Assembly: GCA_048498415.1 (NCBI GenBank)
Contig: JBEHYA010000022.1
Location: 1-24,758 of the forward strand
Direction of reading: 5' to 3'
DNA: 24,758 nt
From: JBEHYA01 sp048498415
GTDB lineage: Bacteria > Pseudomonadota > Alphaproteobacteria > UBA9219 > RGZA01
This document shows positions 1-7,464 of this stretch, piece by piece. The notes below the pieces were generated by a model that was given only the letters and a program-made list of their open reading frames with translations, made no database searches and had not been told where the DNA came from. Every line of letters starts with the position of its first letter. Positions within the stretch are counted from its first letter, which is position 1. The position numbers and the translations under genes were made by a program.

Positions 1-94
1 CTTTTGCGCGCTCGCGGACTTTCGCCAGCGCGCGCCGCGGCCATTCGAACTCCGACGCGAGAATGGTCAAACCAATCGGGATCACGACGAAGAG
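1..94 (-). pseudogene. 3' part of a PGPGW-type membrane protein gene, 5' end missing
   Basis: Read on the minus strand from position 94 to 2, the frame encodes LFVVIPIGLTILASEFEW followed by a basic Arg/Lys-rich stretch. This resembles the second half of the PGPGW family of small two-helix membrane proteins, in which a hydrophobic segment ends in an 'LA.EFEWARR'-like signature before a positively charged cytosolic tail. The frame continues off the left edge. Upstream, the similarity stops exactly where a 22-bp arm of a palindromic repeat begins (94). The frame stays open through the repeat but reaches an in-frame stop just beyond it without an ATG. None of the three minus-strand frames between the repeat and yggS encodes the missing first helix. 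I infer a gene truncated at the repeat. A GTG inside the remnant could start only a very short product. The family call rests on a short stretch. Confidence 0.55.
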
Positions 95-157
95 CGAGCG
101 CAGCGAAGCAATCCATGGTTCAACGCGCGGTGATGTGGATTGCTTCGCTGCGCTCGC
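94..157. repeat. Palindromic repeat, 22-bp perfect arms (family G)
   Basis: The left arm at 94-115 (starting GCGAGCGCAGCGAAGCAATC) is the exact reverse complement of the right arm at 136-157, with a 20-base spacer. In RNA it would form a long hairpin. Sequences of the type 'GCGAGCGCAGCGAAGCAATCC' are dispersed intergenic repeats in many alphaproteobacterial genomes (recollection, not searched). The copy abuts the broken PGPGW-type gene and lies about 90 bases before yggS. Confidence 0.85.
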
Positions 158-243
158 AATGACAAGTCAGTTTTATTAAAACGGATCGTAGTAACGGGCC
201 CCATTTGAGTTATTCGTCTTAAAACGCAGAACCCTGACCCCCA

Positions 244-855
244 ATGTTTTCCGAATTCCGCCAGAAAATTGCGCCGGTAAAACTGATTGCGGTTTCCAAG
301 ACCGTGGAAGGCGCGCGGCTGGAGGCGGCCCTGGCCGATGGCCAGCGGGTCTTTGGGGAGAATTATGTGCAGGAGGCCGCCGCCAAATGGCCGGGTTTGC
401 GCGCGCGCTATCCGGATATCGAGCTCCATTGCATCGGCCATCTGCAAAGCAACAAGGCTTTGGAAGCGGTCAAGCTGTTTGACTGCATTGATACGCTGGA
501 CCGCGAAAGCCTCGCGCAAGCGCTGGCCAGGGCGATGGATAAAGCGGGCCGGCGCGTGCCGCTGCTCGTGGAAGTGAATATCGGCGCGGAGCCGCAGAAA
601 AGCGGCTGCCTGCCGGAGCAGGTGTCCGCCCTGCTGGCAACGGCGCGCGCGCTTAAGCTGGATGTGCAGGGGCTGATGGCCATTCCGCCGGCCGATGCCG
701 ACCCCACCCCCTATTTCCAGCGCCTTGCGGCGATGAACCGGGAACTGGGCCTGGCGCGCCTTTCGATGGGCATGAGCGCCGATTATGCCGCCGCGATTGC
801 CGCCGGCGCCACGGAAGTGCGGGTGGGCAGCATCTTGTTTGGTAAACGAGGGTAA
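244..855 (+). CDS. yggS: YggS/PROSC family pyridoxal phosphate homeostasis protein
   Basis: Cytosolic PLP-binding protein of the alanine-racemase-like TIM-barrel fold. It buffers free pyridoxal 5'-phosphate and has no known enzymatic activity. The 203 residues carry the family signatures in order: VSKT with the PLP lysine at about residue 19, GENYVQEA, HCIGHLQSNK, EVNIG followed by KSG, GLMAIPP, SMGMSADY, and a C-terminal VRVGSILFGKR. The family usually has about 220-235 residues, and here the N-terminal helix is short. An in-frame TGA at 235-237, only two codons upstream, means ATG 244 is the earliest possible start. There is no clear Shine-Dalgarno sequence in front of it (the preceding bases are C-rich), so the message may be leaderless or weakly translated. 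The gene stands alone between a truncated gene and an unknown ORF. Confidence 0.95.
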   Translation: MFSEFRQKIAPVKLIAVSKTVEGARLEAALADGQRVFGENYVQEAAAKWPGLRARYPDIELHCIGHLQSNKALEAVKLFDCIDTLDRESLAQALARAMDKAGRRVPLLVEVNIGAEPQKSGCLPEQVSALLATARALKLDVQGLMAIPPADADPTPYFQRLAAMNRELGLARLSMGMSADYAAAIAAGATEVRVGSILFGKRG

Positions 856-989
856 TAAAAACCCTTTAAAAATAAGGCTTTTGAGCGCCAGCGCATAAAA
901 ACCGTTTTATTTTCAGCCTTCGCGACGTACAAAAAAGCCTGAATTTACAGGCCTAAGTGCCATCCCCCAGCGGTTTACCCGGGACGGAT

Positions 990-2042
990 ATGAACGAGCA
1001 ATTTGTTTCACCCACCCAGCGCGAACGCCGCGCGCTGAACACCGCCGCCGACGCGGTGCGCGCAAAAGTTGCCGCCATGGTGATCAGCCGCGCGCTGATC
1101 GAACGCCTGCCGGATTTCGAAAGTCTGATCAACAATCTTTACCAGCATGTGCAGGTCGCCTTCGTGCCGACCCTGCTGCATCTGGAAGAAGAATATACGC
1201 GCGCGTGGGAAAAGCATTATGCCGAAAAGCGCGCCCGGCGCCCCCGCATCGTCAAGGCGGCGGCCTGGGTGGCGGAGCGCGTGATCCGCCGCGGCGCGCC
1301 GGAAATTCCGCCGTTCGGCTGGGAAAAGCCGGTGGCGATCCGCGAAGAAAACGCGTACCGCCACGATGCGCTATACAGCGCCGACGATGTGCACGCGCTG
1401 CTCGAAAAAACGCCGCTGTGGCCGATGATCGATATCCTCCTCACGGTCAACGGCCTGCTGGGCAAGGATCATGTGCGCTTCGCGGCGGAAGGCTGCAGCG
1501 GCTTTGTGGTCATGGCCCGCCCGGATACCATGGCGATGGACGACGCCGCGCGCATGGCGCTGCGCGTTCGTGTGATGGAATTCTATTCCGCGCTGCTGCA
1601 TGATATGGCCATCGGCAAATACATGACGGCCGACCAGAACGACATGCCGCCTGCCTACCGCGACTGCCGCAGGGATGTTCTGGGGCTATACCGGATTGAT
1701 CTCAAGAATGTGCCGCGCCGCCCTTATGAGCAGCGCATCACCGACGAGGCGCGCGCAGCCAATGAAGCGGCCATGCAGAAGGTCTATGCGGCATTCGCTG
1801 AAAAAGGCATTCACTTTGTTAGCGAAAGCGACCTGCGGGCCGAAGGCCTTTCCCTGCATGATATGGCCGGCAACTGGCGCGAGGAATATTTAAGAACGCG
1901 CGGGCTGGATGTGTCGCAGCTTGACCACCGGCCTGCGGAAGAGAATGCGGATGACGCGCCCGCACCCCAGGGTCCCCGGCTTACCGAAGCTGGCCAGCGC
2001 CGTGCCCGGGCGCTCCGCGGCAATGGCAACGATCACGGCTGA
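990..2042 (+). CDS. Hypothetical protein, about 350 aa, unrecognised
   Basis: I do not recognise this 350-residue protein. It has no signal peptide and no clear membrane segment, and is charged and largely helical in appearance. The N-terminal third is rich in Arg/Glu (a possible coiled or amphipathic region around ALIERLPDFESLINNLYQHV), the middle contains an LLTVNGLLGKDHVRF-like stretch, and the last 50 residues are Pro/Ala/Asp-rich and probably disordered. A GTG at 957 in the same frame would add eleven residues. I prefer ATG 990 because GGGACGG lies a few bases upstream and the extra residues look non-conserved (MPSPSGLPGTD). It is probably monocistronic: 134 bases separate it from yggS and the next gene is a tRNA on the other strand. 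Coding status is supported by length and by the GC-rich third positions typical of its neighbours. Confidence 0.82.
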   Translation: MNEQFVSPTQRERRALNTAADAVRAKVAAMVISRALIERLPDFESLINNLYQHVQVAFVPTLLHLEEEYTRAWEKHYAEKRARRPRIVKAAAWVAERVIRRGAPEIPPFGWEKPVAIREENAYRHDALYSADDVHALLEKTPLWPMIDILLTVNGLLGKDHVRFAAEGCSGFVVMARPDTMAMDDAARMALRVRVMEFYSALLHDMAIGKYMTADQNDMPPAYRDCRRDVLGLYRIDLKNVPRRPYEQRITDEARAANEAAMQKVYAAFAEKGIHFVSESDLRAEGLSLHDMAGNWREEYLRTRGLDVSQLDHRPAEENADDAPAPQGPRLTEAGQRRARALRGNGNDHG

Positions 2043-2088
2043 CGTGTTTCAGCGCGCGCTGCGATTTTCTGAATAATTAAATGAAGCG

Positions 2089-2162
2089 TGGAGCGGGTGA
2101 AGGGAATCGAACCCTCGTATGCAGCTTGGGAAGCTGCCGTTCTACCATTGAACTACACCCGC
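2089..2162 (-). tRNA. tRNA-Gly (anticodon CCC)
   Basis: On the minus strand the 7-bp acceptor stem GCGGGTG (from 2162) pairs with CACCCGC ending at 2093. The discriminator is T (2092) and CCA is encoded (2091-2089). The D arm contains AGTTCAATGGTAGAAC. The anticodon stem GCAGC/GCTGC encloses the loop TTCCCAA, giving anticodon CCC for GGG codons. The T arm is GAGGG-TTCGATT-CCCTT with the conserved GGTTCGA motif. All elements of a class I tRNA-Gly are present with no intron. It lies alone between two plus-strand protein genes. Confidence 0.97.
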
Positions 2163-2261
2163 ACGTGGTATCATTCGCTCTGCGCCTGCGGCGCAACCGC
2201 TCGGATAAAGTGAAGTAAGGCAGACATTATCGTGAACCGCGTTGCCATGCAACGGACGGCA

Positions 2262-2279
2262 TAATACCATTTGGTATTA
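2262..2279. promoter_or_regulatory. AT-rich perfect palindrome upstream of an exported-protein gene
   Basis: TAATACCA-TT-TGGTATTA is an 18-base palindrome with 8-bp arms and a 2-base centre, 20 bases before the start at 2299. Size and position suit an operator for a dimeric repressor or activator overlapping the promoter. The cognate regulator is not evident in the window. Confidence 0.45.
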
Positions 2280-2298
2280 ATGTTTTGGGGAGCTGGCA

Positions 2299-3069
2299 AT
2301 GCGTTTAGCGGCGATGATTGTGGGTTTGTTTCTGGCGCTTAGCACGCCCGCCTTTGCGGCAGATGCGCCGAAGTCCACGCCGGTCACGCTGCCATCGGGC
2401 AAGCAGGTGACGATTATTTCCGTCACGCAGGGCCACTGGGGCAAGGAGCCGGTGATCATGCTGAACTACCGCAGCCAGCTGCCCCTTGATAACAATCTGG
2501 CGCTCCGCCAGGAAGCCGATGAAATCTGGGACCGGTTTGTGAGCGATGCGGAACATGGCGGGTTTCAGTCGGCGGTGATCAGCGCGCACGGGGCCGCGGC
2601 GGAACTGAACGAGAAAACCTATAATTTTATTTATGAGAAAAAAGCCGCGTGGCACGCGCATGAACCCGATGTGACCCGGCTGGATGAAAAATTGGTGCGT
2701 GACCTTTTCGCGCGCGTCGATTTCCAGAACGACCACAAGGCGATCAACGCGTTTTTGCTGTATATCGCCGACGACTGGAAGGGCGTGGTGCCGGACGACA
2801 AGGGCAAGCCGCAAAAGCTGGACCGCACGCAGATGGCGAAAATGGCGTATGACGTGATGCAGCAGACCACCGATTACCGCCACGAACGCGCCATTCAAAG
2901 CATCACCATCGCGCCGGATGGCTTAAGCGCCGAAGTGGTGAGCCGGGAAGTCGATGCCGGCAAGGTGAACGGCGCGCCGTTTCAGGTCACGCATATGTCG
3001 TATGACAGCGTGGCGCTAAAGAATAACTTTCTTTTGTTCACCCGTTACCGATCGGAAGATGTGAAATGA
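2299..3069 (+). CDS. Exported protein of unknown function
   Basis: The 256-residue product begins with a clear Sec signal peptide (MRLAAMIVGLFLALSTPAFA, cleavage expected after residue 20-21), so it is predicted to be periplasmic or secreted. The mature part has no cysteine pairs, repeats or motifs I can assign. It is charged and mixed alpha/beta in appearance, with a C-terminal half (from about 195) that looks beta-rich. GGGGAG sits about 8 bases before ATG 2299 and supports the start. The stop overlaps the start of the following methyltransferase (ATGA at 3066-3069), so the two are translationally coupled and probably form an operon with the polysaccharide deacetylase behind. The 18-bp palindrome just upstream may control the operon. 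Neighbours suggest an envelope-related role, which is inference only. Confidence 0.88.
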   Translation: MRLAAMIVGLFLALSTPAFAADAPKSTPVTLPSGKQVTIISVTQGHWGKEPVIMLNYRSQLPLDNNLALRQEADEIWDRFVSDAEHGGFQSAVISAHGAAAELNEKTYNFIYEKKAAWHAHEPDVTRLDEKLVRDLFARVDFQNDHKAINAFLLYIADDWKGVVPDDKGKPQKLDRTQMAKMAYDVMQQTTDYRHERAIQSITIAPDGLSAEVVSREVDAGKVNGAPFQVTHMSYDSVALKNNFLLFTRYRSEDVK

Positions 3070-3821
3070 CGGGAGCCACGCAGAAGTGGGATGCCGCGAG
3101 CTATGAAAAAAACGCGCGCTTCGTAAGTGATTTGGGCGCAGGGCCCCTGGCATGGCTGGCGCCGCGCGCGGGCGAACGTATTCTGGATTTAGGCTGCGGC
3201 GACGGCGCGCTCACAGTTAAAATAAAGGAAGCCGGCGCCACCGTGGTGGGGCTGGATGCCGCGCCGGATTTTGTGAAAGCCACAGCGGCGCGCGGGCTGG
3301 ATGCGCGCCTTGGCGATGCGGAGAAACTGGATTTCAGCGCCGGCTTCGATGCCGTATTTTCGAACGCCGCCCTGCACTGGATGACGAAGCCCGTGGACGT
3401 AATCAAGGGCGCGCGCCGTGCATTGAAGATTGGCGGAAGATTTGTGGGCGAGATGGGCGGGCAGGGCAATGTGGCGGCGATCTGTTCCACGTTGATCGCG
3501 GTGCTGGGCGCCCATGGCATGGATGGCGCCGCGCGCTGGCCGTATTTTTATCCCAGCGCCCCGGAATATACGGGGCTATTGGAAGCAAACGGTTTTCGCG
3601 TGAAACAGATTGAACATTTCGCGCGGCCCACGCGCCTTCCCGGCAGCATGAAGGACTGGATGAAGACCTTTGCCCAGCCATTCGTGGCGGGGCTGGATGA
3701 AGCGACGAAAGAAAAGATTTTGAGCGAAGCGGAAGCGGCGCTGCGGCCTTCGCTTTTGGGTGCGGATGGCGTGTGGGTGGCCGACTATATGCGCCTGCGC
3801 TTCTTTGCCGTGGCGGTTTAA
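3066..3821 (+). CDS. Class I SAM-dependent methyltransferase
   Basis: The 251-residue cytosolic protein has the Rossmann-like methyltransferase signatures in order: motif I ILDLGCGDGALT (residues 39-50, SAM-binding glycine loop), an acidic residue ending strand 2 (VVGLDAAP, Asp64), GDAEKLDF (Asp84, adenine contact), FDAVFSNAALHWM (strand 4) and ALKIGGRFVGEMGG (strand 5). The opening WDAASYEKNARFV and the 'SNAALHWM' pattern resemble the UbiE/Tam (trans-aconitate methyltransferase) branch of small-molecule methyltransferases. The C-terminal third is a cap that would decide the substrate, which I cannot infer. It overlaps the upstream exported-protein gene by four bases and is followed after three bases by the deacetylase. 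GGAAG about 7 bases before the ATG serves as ribosome binding site. Confidence 0.93.
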   Translation: MTGATQKWDAASYEKNARFVSDLGAGPLAWLAPRAGERILDLGCGDGALTVKIKEAGATVVGLDAAPDFVKATAARGLDARLGDAEKLDFSAGFDAVFSNAALHWMTKPVDVIKGARRALKIGGRFVGEMGGQGNVAAICSTLIAVLGAHGMDGAARWPYFYPSAPEYTGLLEANGFRVKQIEHFARPTRLPGSMKDWMKTFAQPFVAGLDEATKEKILSEAEAALRPSLLGADGVWVADYMRLRFFAVAV

Positions 3822-3824
3822 CGC

Positions 3825-4628
3825 ATGGCTGGCGTGACCTTCACCATCGATCTGGAAGACCATACGGAGGCGTATGATACGGCCGGCCGGTGGGTTGCCA
3901 ACAGCCATGCGATTTTAGATTTCTGCGGCAAACGCACTATCAAGGCGACGTTTTTTACCGTGGGCCGCGCCGCGGCGGCGCCGGCGTTATTGAAACGGAT
4001 TGCTGCGGAAGGCCACGAGCTGGCGCTGCATTCCTATGATCATATTGTGCTCACCCGCGAGGATGCCGGTTCGTATGCCGGCAAGCTGGCGGATGCCAAG
4101 AAAAAATTTGAAGATATTGCGGGCGCGGCAATCACGGGTTTTCGCGCACCGCAGTTTTCGCTGACCCCCGCTTCGCACTGGGTGGTGGATGTGCTGGGGC
4201 AGTTAGGCTTTACCTATTCCTCCAGCATCATCGCCGGGCAGGGCATGTTCCATGGATATCCGGGTAAACCGGTGACGCCGTTTCAATGGGACAACGGCGT
4301 GTGGGAACTGCCGGTGCCGCTGGTCAACATCGGCCCGCTGGCGCTGCCGTTTCTGGGCGGGGTGTATCTGCGTTATGCGCCGCTGGCGATTGTAAAGCAC
4401 TGGCAAAAACAGATGCCACCTGAAGCCGTGCTGTGGACGTATACCCACCCTTACGATATTGATGCGGCGGAAGGCTTCACGCGCCTCACCGACGGCACGC
4501 CCCTTTGGGCGAACCTGCTGCTGATGAACAATCGCAACGGTTTTTTGGGCAAGCTGGAAAAGCTTTTAGAGAACGCCGCGCCGCCGTTGGCAACGCGCAT
4601 TCTTCAGAGAGAACTTACCCGGCGTTAA
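3825..4628 (+). CDS. Polysaccharide deacetylase family protein (CE4/NodB fold)
   Basis: 267 residues with the NodB-homology motifs: motif 1 TFTIDLEDH (catalytic-base region, Asp9/Asp12), ATFFTVG, motif 2 HSYDH (His69 and His73, the HxxxH metal ligands), motif 3 GFRAPQFSL (Arg107), motif 4 WELPVPL and motif 5 YTHPYDID. Such enzymes remove N-acetyl groups from GlcNAc-containing polymers or related sugars with a divalent metal. The overall pattern, including the C-terminal NRNGFLGKLEKLL, is closest to the DUF3473/XrtA-associated branch involved in exopolysaccharide systems, but no exosortase or EPS genes are visible here. There is no signal peptide, so the protein may act in the cytoplasm or at the membrane. 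It is the last gene of the 2299-4628 run, and its 3' end overlaps the convergent zeta-like gene by 14 bases. Confidence 0.92.
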   Translation: MAGVTFTIDLEDHTEAYDTAGRWVANSHAILDFCGKRTIKATFFTVGRAAAAPALLKRIAAEGHELALHSYDHIVLTREDAGSYAGKLADAKKKFEDIAGAAITGFRAPQFSLTPASHWVVDVLGQLGFTYSSSIIAGQGMFHGYPGKPVTPFQWDNGVWELPVPLVNIGPLALPFLGGVYLRYAPLAIVKHWQKQMPPEAVLWTYTHPYDIDAAEGFTRLTDGTPLWANLLLMNNRNGFLGKLEKLLENAAPPLATRILQRELTRR

Positions 4629-5649
4629 ACGGCGGTACCTGATCCAGACGGATGAAGTTTAACAGCTGGCTCTGCGCGCGGCGTTGGGGGCTATCGGGCG
4701 CCGCCGGGACGTTGCGGTGGGCACCCGCATATAACGCTTTCTGTTTTTGAAACGCGGCTTCGTCGAAGGCCTTGCCGGCGCTGGGCGCCTGAATATTTAT
4801 ACTCGATTTAAAACGTGCGCGGGCGAAGGCATCGGGATCGGTGACGGTTACGGCGCGATCAACCGAATAAGCAATGAGTTCCGGTACCGGCCCGCCATTA
4901 TAAAACCGCACCGTTTCGTCAAACATGCGCAGATAATCAGCATAGCGCTTTTCAGCCTCTTTATGGTGCATAAGGTAGGGGTAGGGTGCAAACGGCTTGC
5001 CGGTGACTTCATCGCGCGCACGGCCGAAGGCGAAAATAGTGGGCACATCGACTTCCGGCTGCAACAGCCAGGTGCGGTAGCCGGCGTCGCGGGCCTGCGC
5101 AACCAGCTGCGCGACCTGATCGAAGCGGTTCAGATGGTTTTCAACCAGAACGGGCAGGCCCTGGTCGAGCAGTTGTGTGTAGGCAGCAGCACTCAGGCGC
5201 GCCATTTCCGGATAGACAAAGCGCATCGCGTAGCGGCGGCTTTCATTGACATCTGCCCCCGTCAAATGCAGCTCTTCCTGCACCTGTTTATTTTCCGCCG
5301 CATCTTCGCGCATGAACGCGACGGCGCGAAAATGCGGAATATACCGCCGTATATCTTCGCCATTCATGCGCACCAGATAGTCTTCCAGATGAAGCCGCGC
5401 CACCGTGCTTGATTTGCCAGATGCCGGCCCGCCGCCCATCACGATCAGGGTCTTGCCGAGGGCGGGATTGGCGGGCGTGTTCAGGTTTGCCAGATAGGCC
5501 TGGTCGAGCACCGCGCGCTCTTCTGGGGTCAGGGGGGCGTCACCCGTAAGATCGCCATAATAAAAAGCCGCGCCTGACGTGTATTGCCGCAGCGTCTCCA
5601 GCCGGCGGGTGTAATCGAGTTTGAAAAGGGGCGCGTCAGGCGGGGCCAT
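4615..5649 (-). CDS. Zeta-toxin-like P-loop kinase, second of a tandem pair
   Basis: 344 residues. An N-terminal region of about 65 residues (FKLDYTRRLETLRQY, then LTPEERAVLDQAYLANL) precedes a Walker A motif GGGPASGKSST (residues 72-82), then MNGEDIRRYIPHF, LPVLVENHLN and AGYRTWLLQPEVDVP. The order matches zeta/PezT-type kinases, which phosphorylate UDP-N-acetylglucosamine: P-loop, an acidic 'GD/ED.R...P.Y' sugar-contact motif, then an acidic motif before a strand. The start at 5649 is chosen because it overlaps the stop of the upstream paralogue by 14 bases and gives an N terminus aligned with it (FKLDYTRR versus FNLDFTRR). An open frame continues far upstream, but only antisense to protein logic within the paralogue. 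No epsilon-type antitoxin is visible. Its function as toxin or housekeeping kinase is undecided. Confidence 0.88.
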   Translation of the reverse strand: MAPPDAPLFKLDYTRRLETLRQYTSGAAFYYGDLTGDAPLTPEERAVLDQAYLANLNTPANPALGKTLIVMGGGPASGKSSTVARLHLEDYLVRMNGEDIRRYIPHFRAVAFMREDAAENKQVQEELHLTGADVNESRRYAMRFVYPEMARLSAAAYTQLLDQGLPVLVENHLNRFDQVAQLVAQARDAGYRTWLLQPEVDVPTIFAFGRARDEVTGKPFAPYPYLMHHKEAEKRYADYLRMFDETVRFYNGGPVPELIAYSVDRAVTVTDPDAFARARFKSSINIQAPSAGKAFDEAAFQKQKALYAGAHRNVPAAPDSPQRRAQSQLLNFIRLDQVPPFNAG

Positions 5650-6694
5650 AGTCGGGGCGGGGCGGGTAGGGGATGCGGGTGGGCGCCAGCGGCGTATCGG
5701 CGAGCCGGGCAAGGTGCAGCAGCGCGTGACCGGCGCGGCGCGCGGCGCTATCCGGGACATCCTGCATGCCGGCGGGCACCTTGCCGAACATGCCGGCATA
5801 TTTTTCAAAGGCGGCGTAATCCAGCGCTTTATCGGGCGTGGGCGCATCGACATTAATCTGGCGCTTGAAGCGGCTTTCGGCATACAGCGTGGGGTCGACG
5901 ATGGTAAAATCATTCCCGCTGGAATAGGCGACCAGACGCGGCTGCGCCGCGCTGTTATCAAAGCGCAGGGTCTGGTCGAAGTGATGCACCAGATGGCCGT
6001 AGTTGCGTTCCTGCGCGCGGTGCTGCTGCAGTGAGGTGTGAACGGCAAACGGCTTGCCTTCGGCGCGCTGGCGCGCTTCGGCAAATTCCAGCATGGCGCG
6101 CAGGTTCACATCGGGCTGCAGGAGCCAGACCTGATAGCCGGCTTGGCGGGCTTTTGCGACCTGGCGCAGGACATGCGCCGGATCGAACAGCTGGCCTTCC
6201 AGCATGATGGGCGCGTCGGCGGCAAGGAAATGATCCAGCGCGTCGTCCATGCGGCGGGCGACTTCCGGGCGCATGATGAGACGCGCGTTGCGGCGGATAT
6301 AGGCAGCATCTTCCCGGCTGATTTGCGCGGCTTCGCGCACGCGCTCGCCTTCCACGGCATCCTCCGGCGGAAAACGGATGGCGGCATAATGGGGCAGAAA
6401 CGCGCGCGCATCTTCGCCGGAAATATGAACGAAGCGGTTTTTCAGGCCGAGGCGCGCAACGGTTGTGCTTTTGCCCGTGACCGGCCCGCCGGCGACAAAC
6501 AACAGCGTGCGTTCAAACGCCGGATCGGCGGGCAGCGAAAAATGCGCGAGGTATTCGGCGTGCAGTTCAGCTTCTTCCGCCGGGGTGAGCTGCACGGCGG
6601 GCGGCAGCTGGGTGTAATCGGGCAGCGCTTTTTCAGCGAGCTGGGCAATGGCGCGGGTGATTAAAACCCGCCGGGTGAAATCAAGATTGAACAT
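5636..6694 (-). CDS. Zeta-toxin-like P-loop kinase, first of a tandem pair
   Basis: 352 residues, paralogous to the gene directly downstream. It has MFNLDFTRR at the start, then LTPAEEAELHAEYLAHF, a Walker A motif AGGPVTGKSTT (68-78), ISGEDARAFLPHY (91-103), an acidic APIMLEGQLF (161-170) and AGYQVWLLQPDVNL (185-198). Toward the C terminus RFKRQINVDAPTPDKALDYAAF matches RFKSSINIQAPSAGKAFDEAAF in the paralogue. This points to one tandem duplication followed by strong divergence. The fold is predicted to be that of zeta/PezT kinases and chloramphenicol-phosphotransferase-like P-loop enzymes. A weak AAAGG sequence precedes ATG 6694. A gap of 91 bases to the GNAT gene leaves room for a promoter. 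Both kinases together would form a two-gene operon, translationally coupled by the 14-base overlap. Confidence 0.9.
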   Translation of the reverse strand: MFNLDFTRRVLITRAIAQLAEKALPDYTQLPPAVQLTPAEEAELHAEYLAHFSLPADPAFERTLLFVAGGPVTGKSTTVARLGLKNRFVHISGEDARAFLPHYAAIRFPPEDAVEGERVREAAQISREDAAYIRRNARLIMRPEVARRMDDALDHFLAADAPIMLEGQLFDPAHVLRQVAKARQAGYQVWLLQPDVNLRAMLEFAEARQRAEGKPFAVHTSLQQHRAQERNYGHLVHHFDQTLRFDNSAAQPRLVAYSSGNDFTIVDPTLYAESRFKRQINVDAPTPDKALDYAAFEKYAGMFGKVPAGMQDVPDSAARRAGHALLHLARLADTPLAPTRIPYPPRPDYGPA

Positions 6695-6785
6695 AAAATA
6701 AGCCTTTAAATATGCAGGGTATTGTCGTTTCCGGGCAGGGTTAATGCAAGGCCGGCAATAGTTGCGGGGGGCCGTGCAAAACCCT

Positions 6786-7358
6786 TTAACGGCGCGGGTT
6801 TGCGGGGTTTTCGAGGGTTTTGTAATGGGGCAGCGCGCGGGCCTTCGGCCATTTGCGCAAAACGCCCTGCTGTTTAGACAGGCTTTCCGCCACCCATTCC
6901 AGGCCTAAAAACCGCGCGGTGTCGACGGGGCCGCCCAGATCAAGGCCGGCCATGCAGGCGCGGCCAAAACCGAAACGGGCGTAGTAAGGTGCATCGCCGA
7001 CCAAAATCAAATTATTGTAGCCAAGCGCCCGCGCCTGGTTCATGGAAAAATTCATGAGACCCACCCCAATGCCTTCCTGCTGGCGTTTGGGATCGACCGC
7101 GATGGGGCCGAGCAGCAGGCTGGCGCTGTCATCGGGGAGGAGAATGGGCCAGTAGCGGATGGTAGCCGCCAGCGGCGAATTCTCGCCGCAATCGACGACG
7201 AAGGAAAGTTCGGGCACCGGGTCGACGTTCTCGCGAAAGCGGTACGCGGTTTTGCTGTGGCGGCCCGCGCCAAACGCCGCATCCAGCAAGCCTTCGATGG
7301 CATCGCGGTCTTTGGCTTTTTCGGGCCGTACCTCGCAGGATGGGGTGAGCGGAAACAT
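6786..7358 (-). CDS. GNAT family N-acetyltransferase
   Basis: 190 residues with the GNAT fold. An N-terminal VRPEKAKDRDAIEGLLDAAF (strand 1 and helix 1) is followed by motif A LLLGPIAVDPKRQQEGIG and GLM (the Q/R-x-x-G-x-G/A pyrophosphate loop that binds acetyl-CoA, here QQEGIG), and motif B LILVGDAPYYARFGF. The 'G.P.YY.RFGF' signature is typical of the COG3153 'predicted N-acetyltransferase YhbS' group, which acts on small molecules or protein N termini with mostly unknown substrates. ATG 7358 is the only reasonable start, though no strong Shine-Dalgarno sequence is present. It is divergent from apaG (106 bases apart) and reads in the same direction as the two zeta-like kinases, so it may share transcription with them. 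Confidence 0.93.
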   Translation of the reverse strand: MFPLTPSCEVRPEKAKDRDAIEGLLDAAFGAGRHSKTAYRFRENVDPVPELSFVVDCGENSPLAATIRYWPILLPDDSASLLLGPIAVDPKRQQEGIGVGLMNFSMNQARALGYNNLILVGDAPYYARFGFGRACMAGLDLGGPVDTARFLGLEWVAESLSKQQGVLRKWPKARALPHYKTLENPANPRR

Positions 7359-7464
7359 TTTTTAACGCGTCGGGAAAAAAGGAAGATTAAGGCAGCATAT
7401 TATAGGGTGTTTGAAAAAAGGAAATTGTGATTTATGTTACTGATTATTGCCAAAAGGTTTTGTC

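Noticed and set aside
82..519. Minus-strand open frame overlapping yggS
   Set aside because: It is antisense to the well-supported yggS, and its C-terminal part is only the translation of the palindromic repeat.
937..953. Terminator behind yggS (GCCTG-aattta-CAGGC)
   Set aside because: The stem is only five base pairs and no T-run follows.
5650..6084. Upstream extension of the second zeta-like kinase by about 145 codons
   Set aside because: The extension lies wholly inside the paralogue in another frame, is Pro/Arg/Ser-rich like out-of-frame GC-rich DNA, and the paralogous N terminus aligns with the start at 5649.
4615..6694. Classical epsilon-zeta toxin-antitoxin operon
   Set aside because: No small antitoxin ORF is found upstream of 6694 or between the genes, so only the kinase similarity is claimed.
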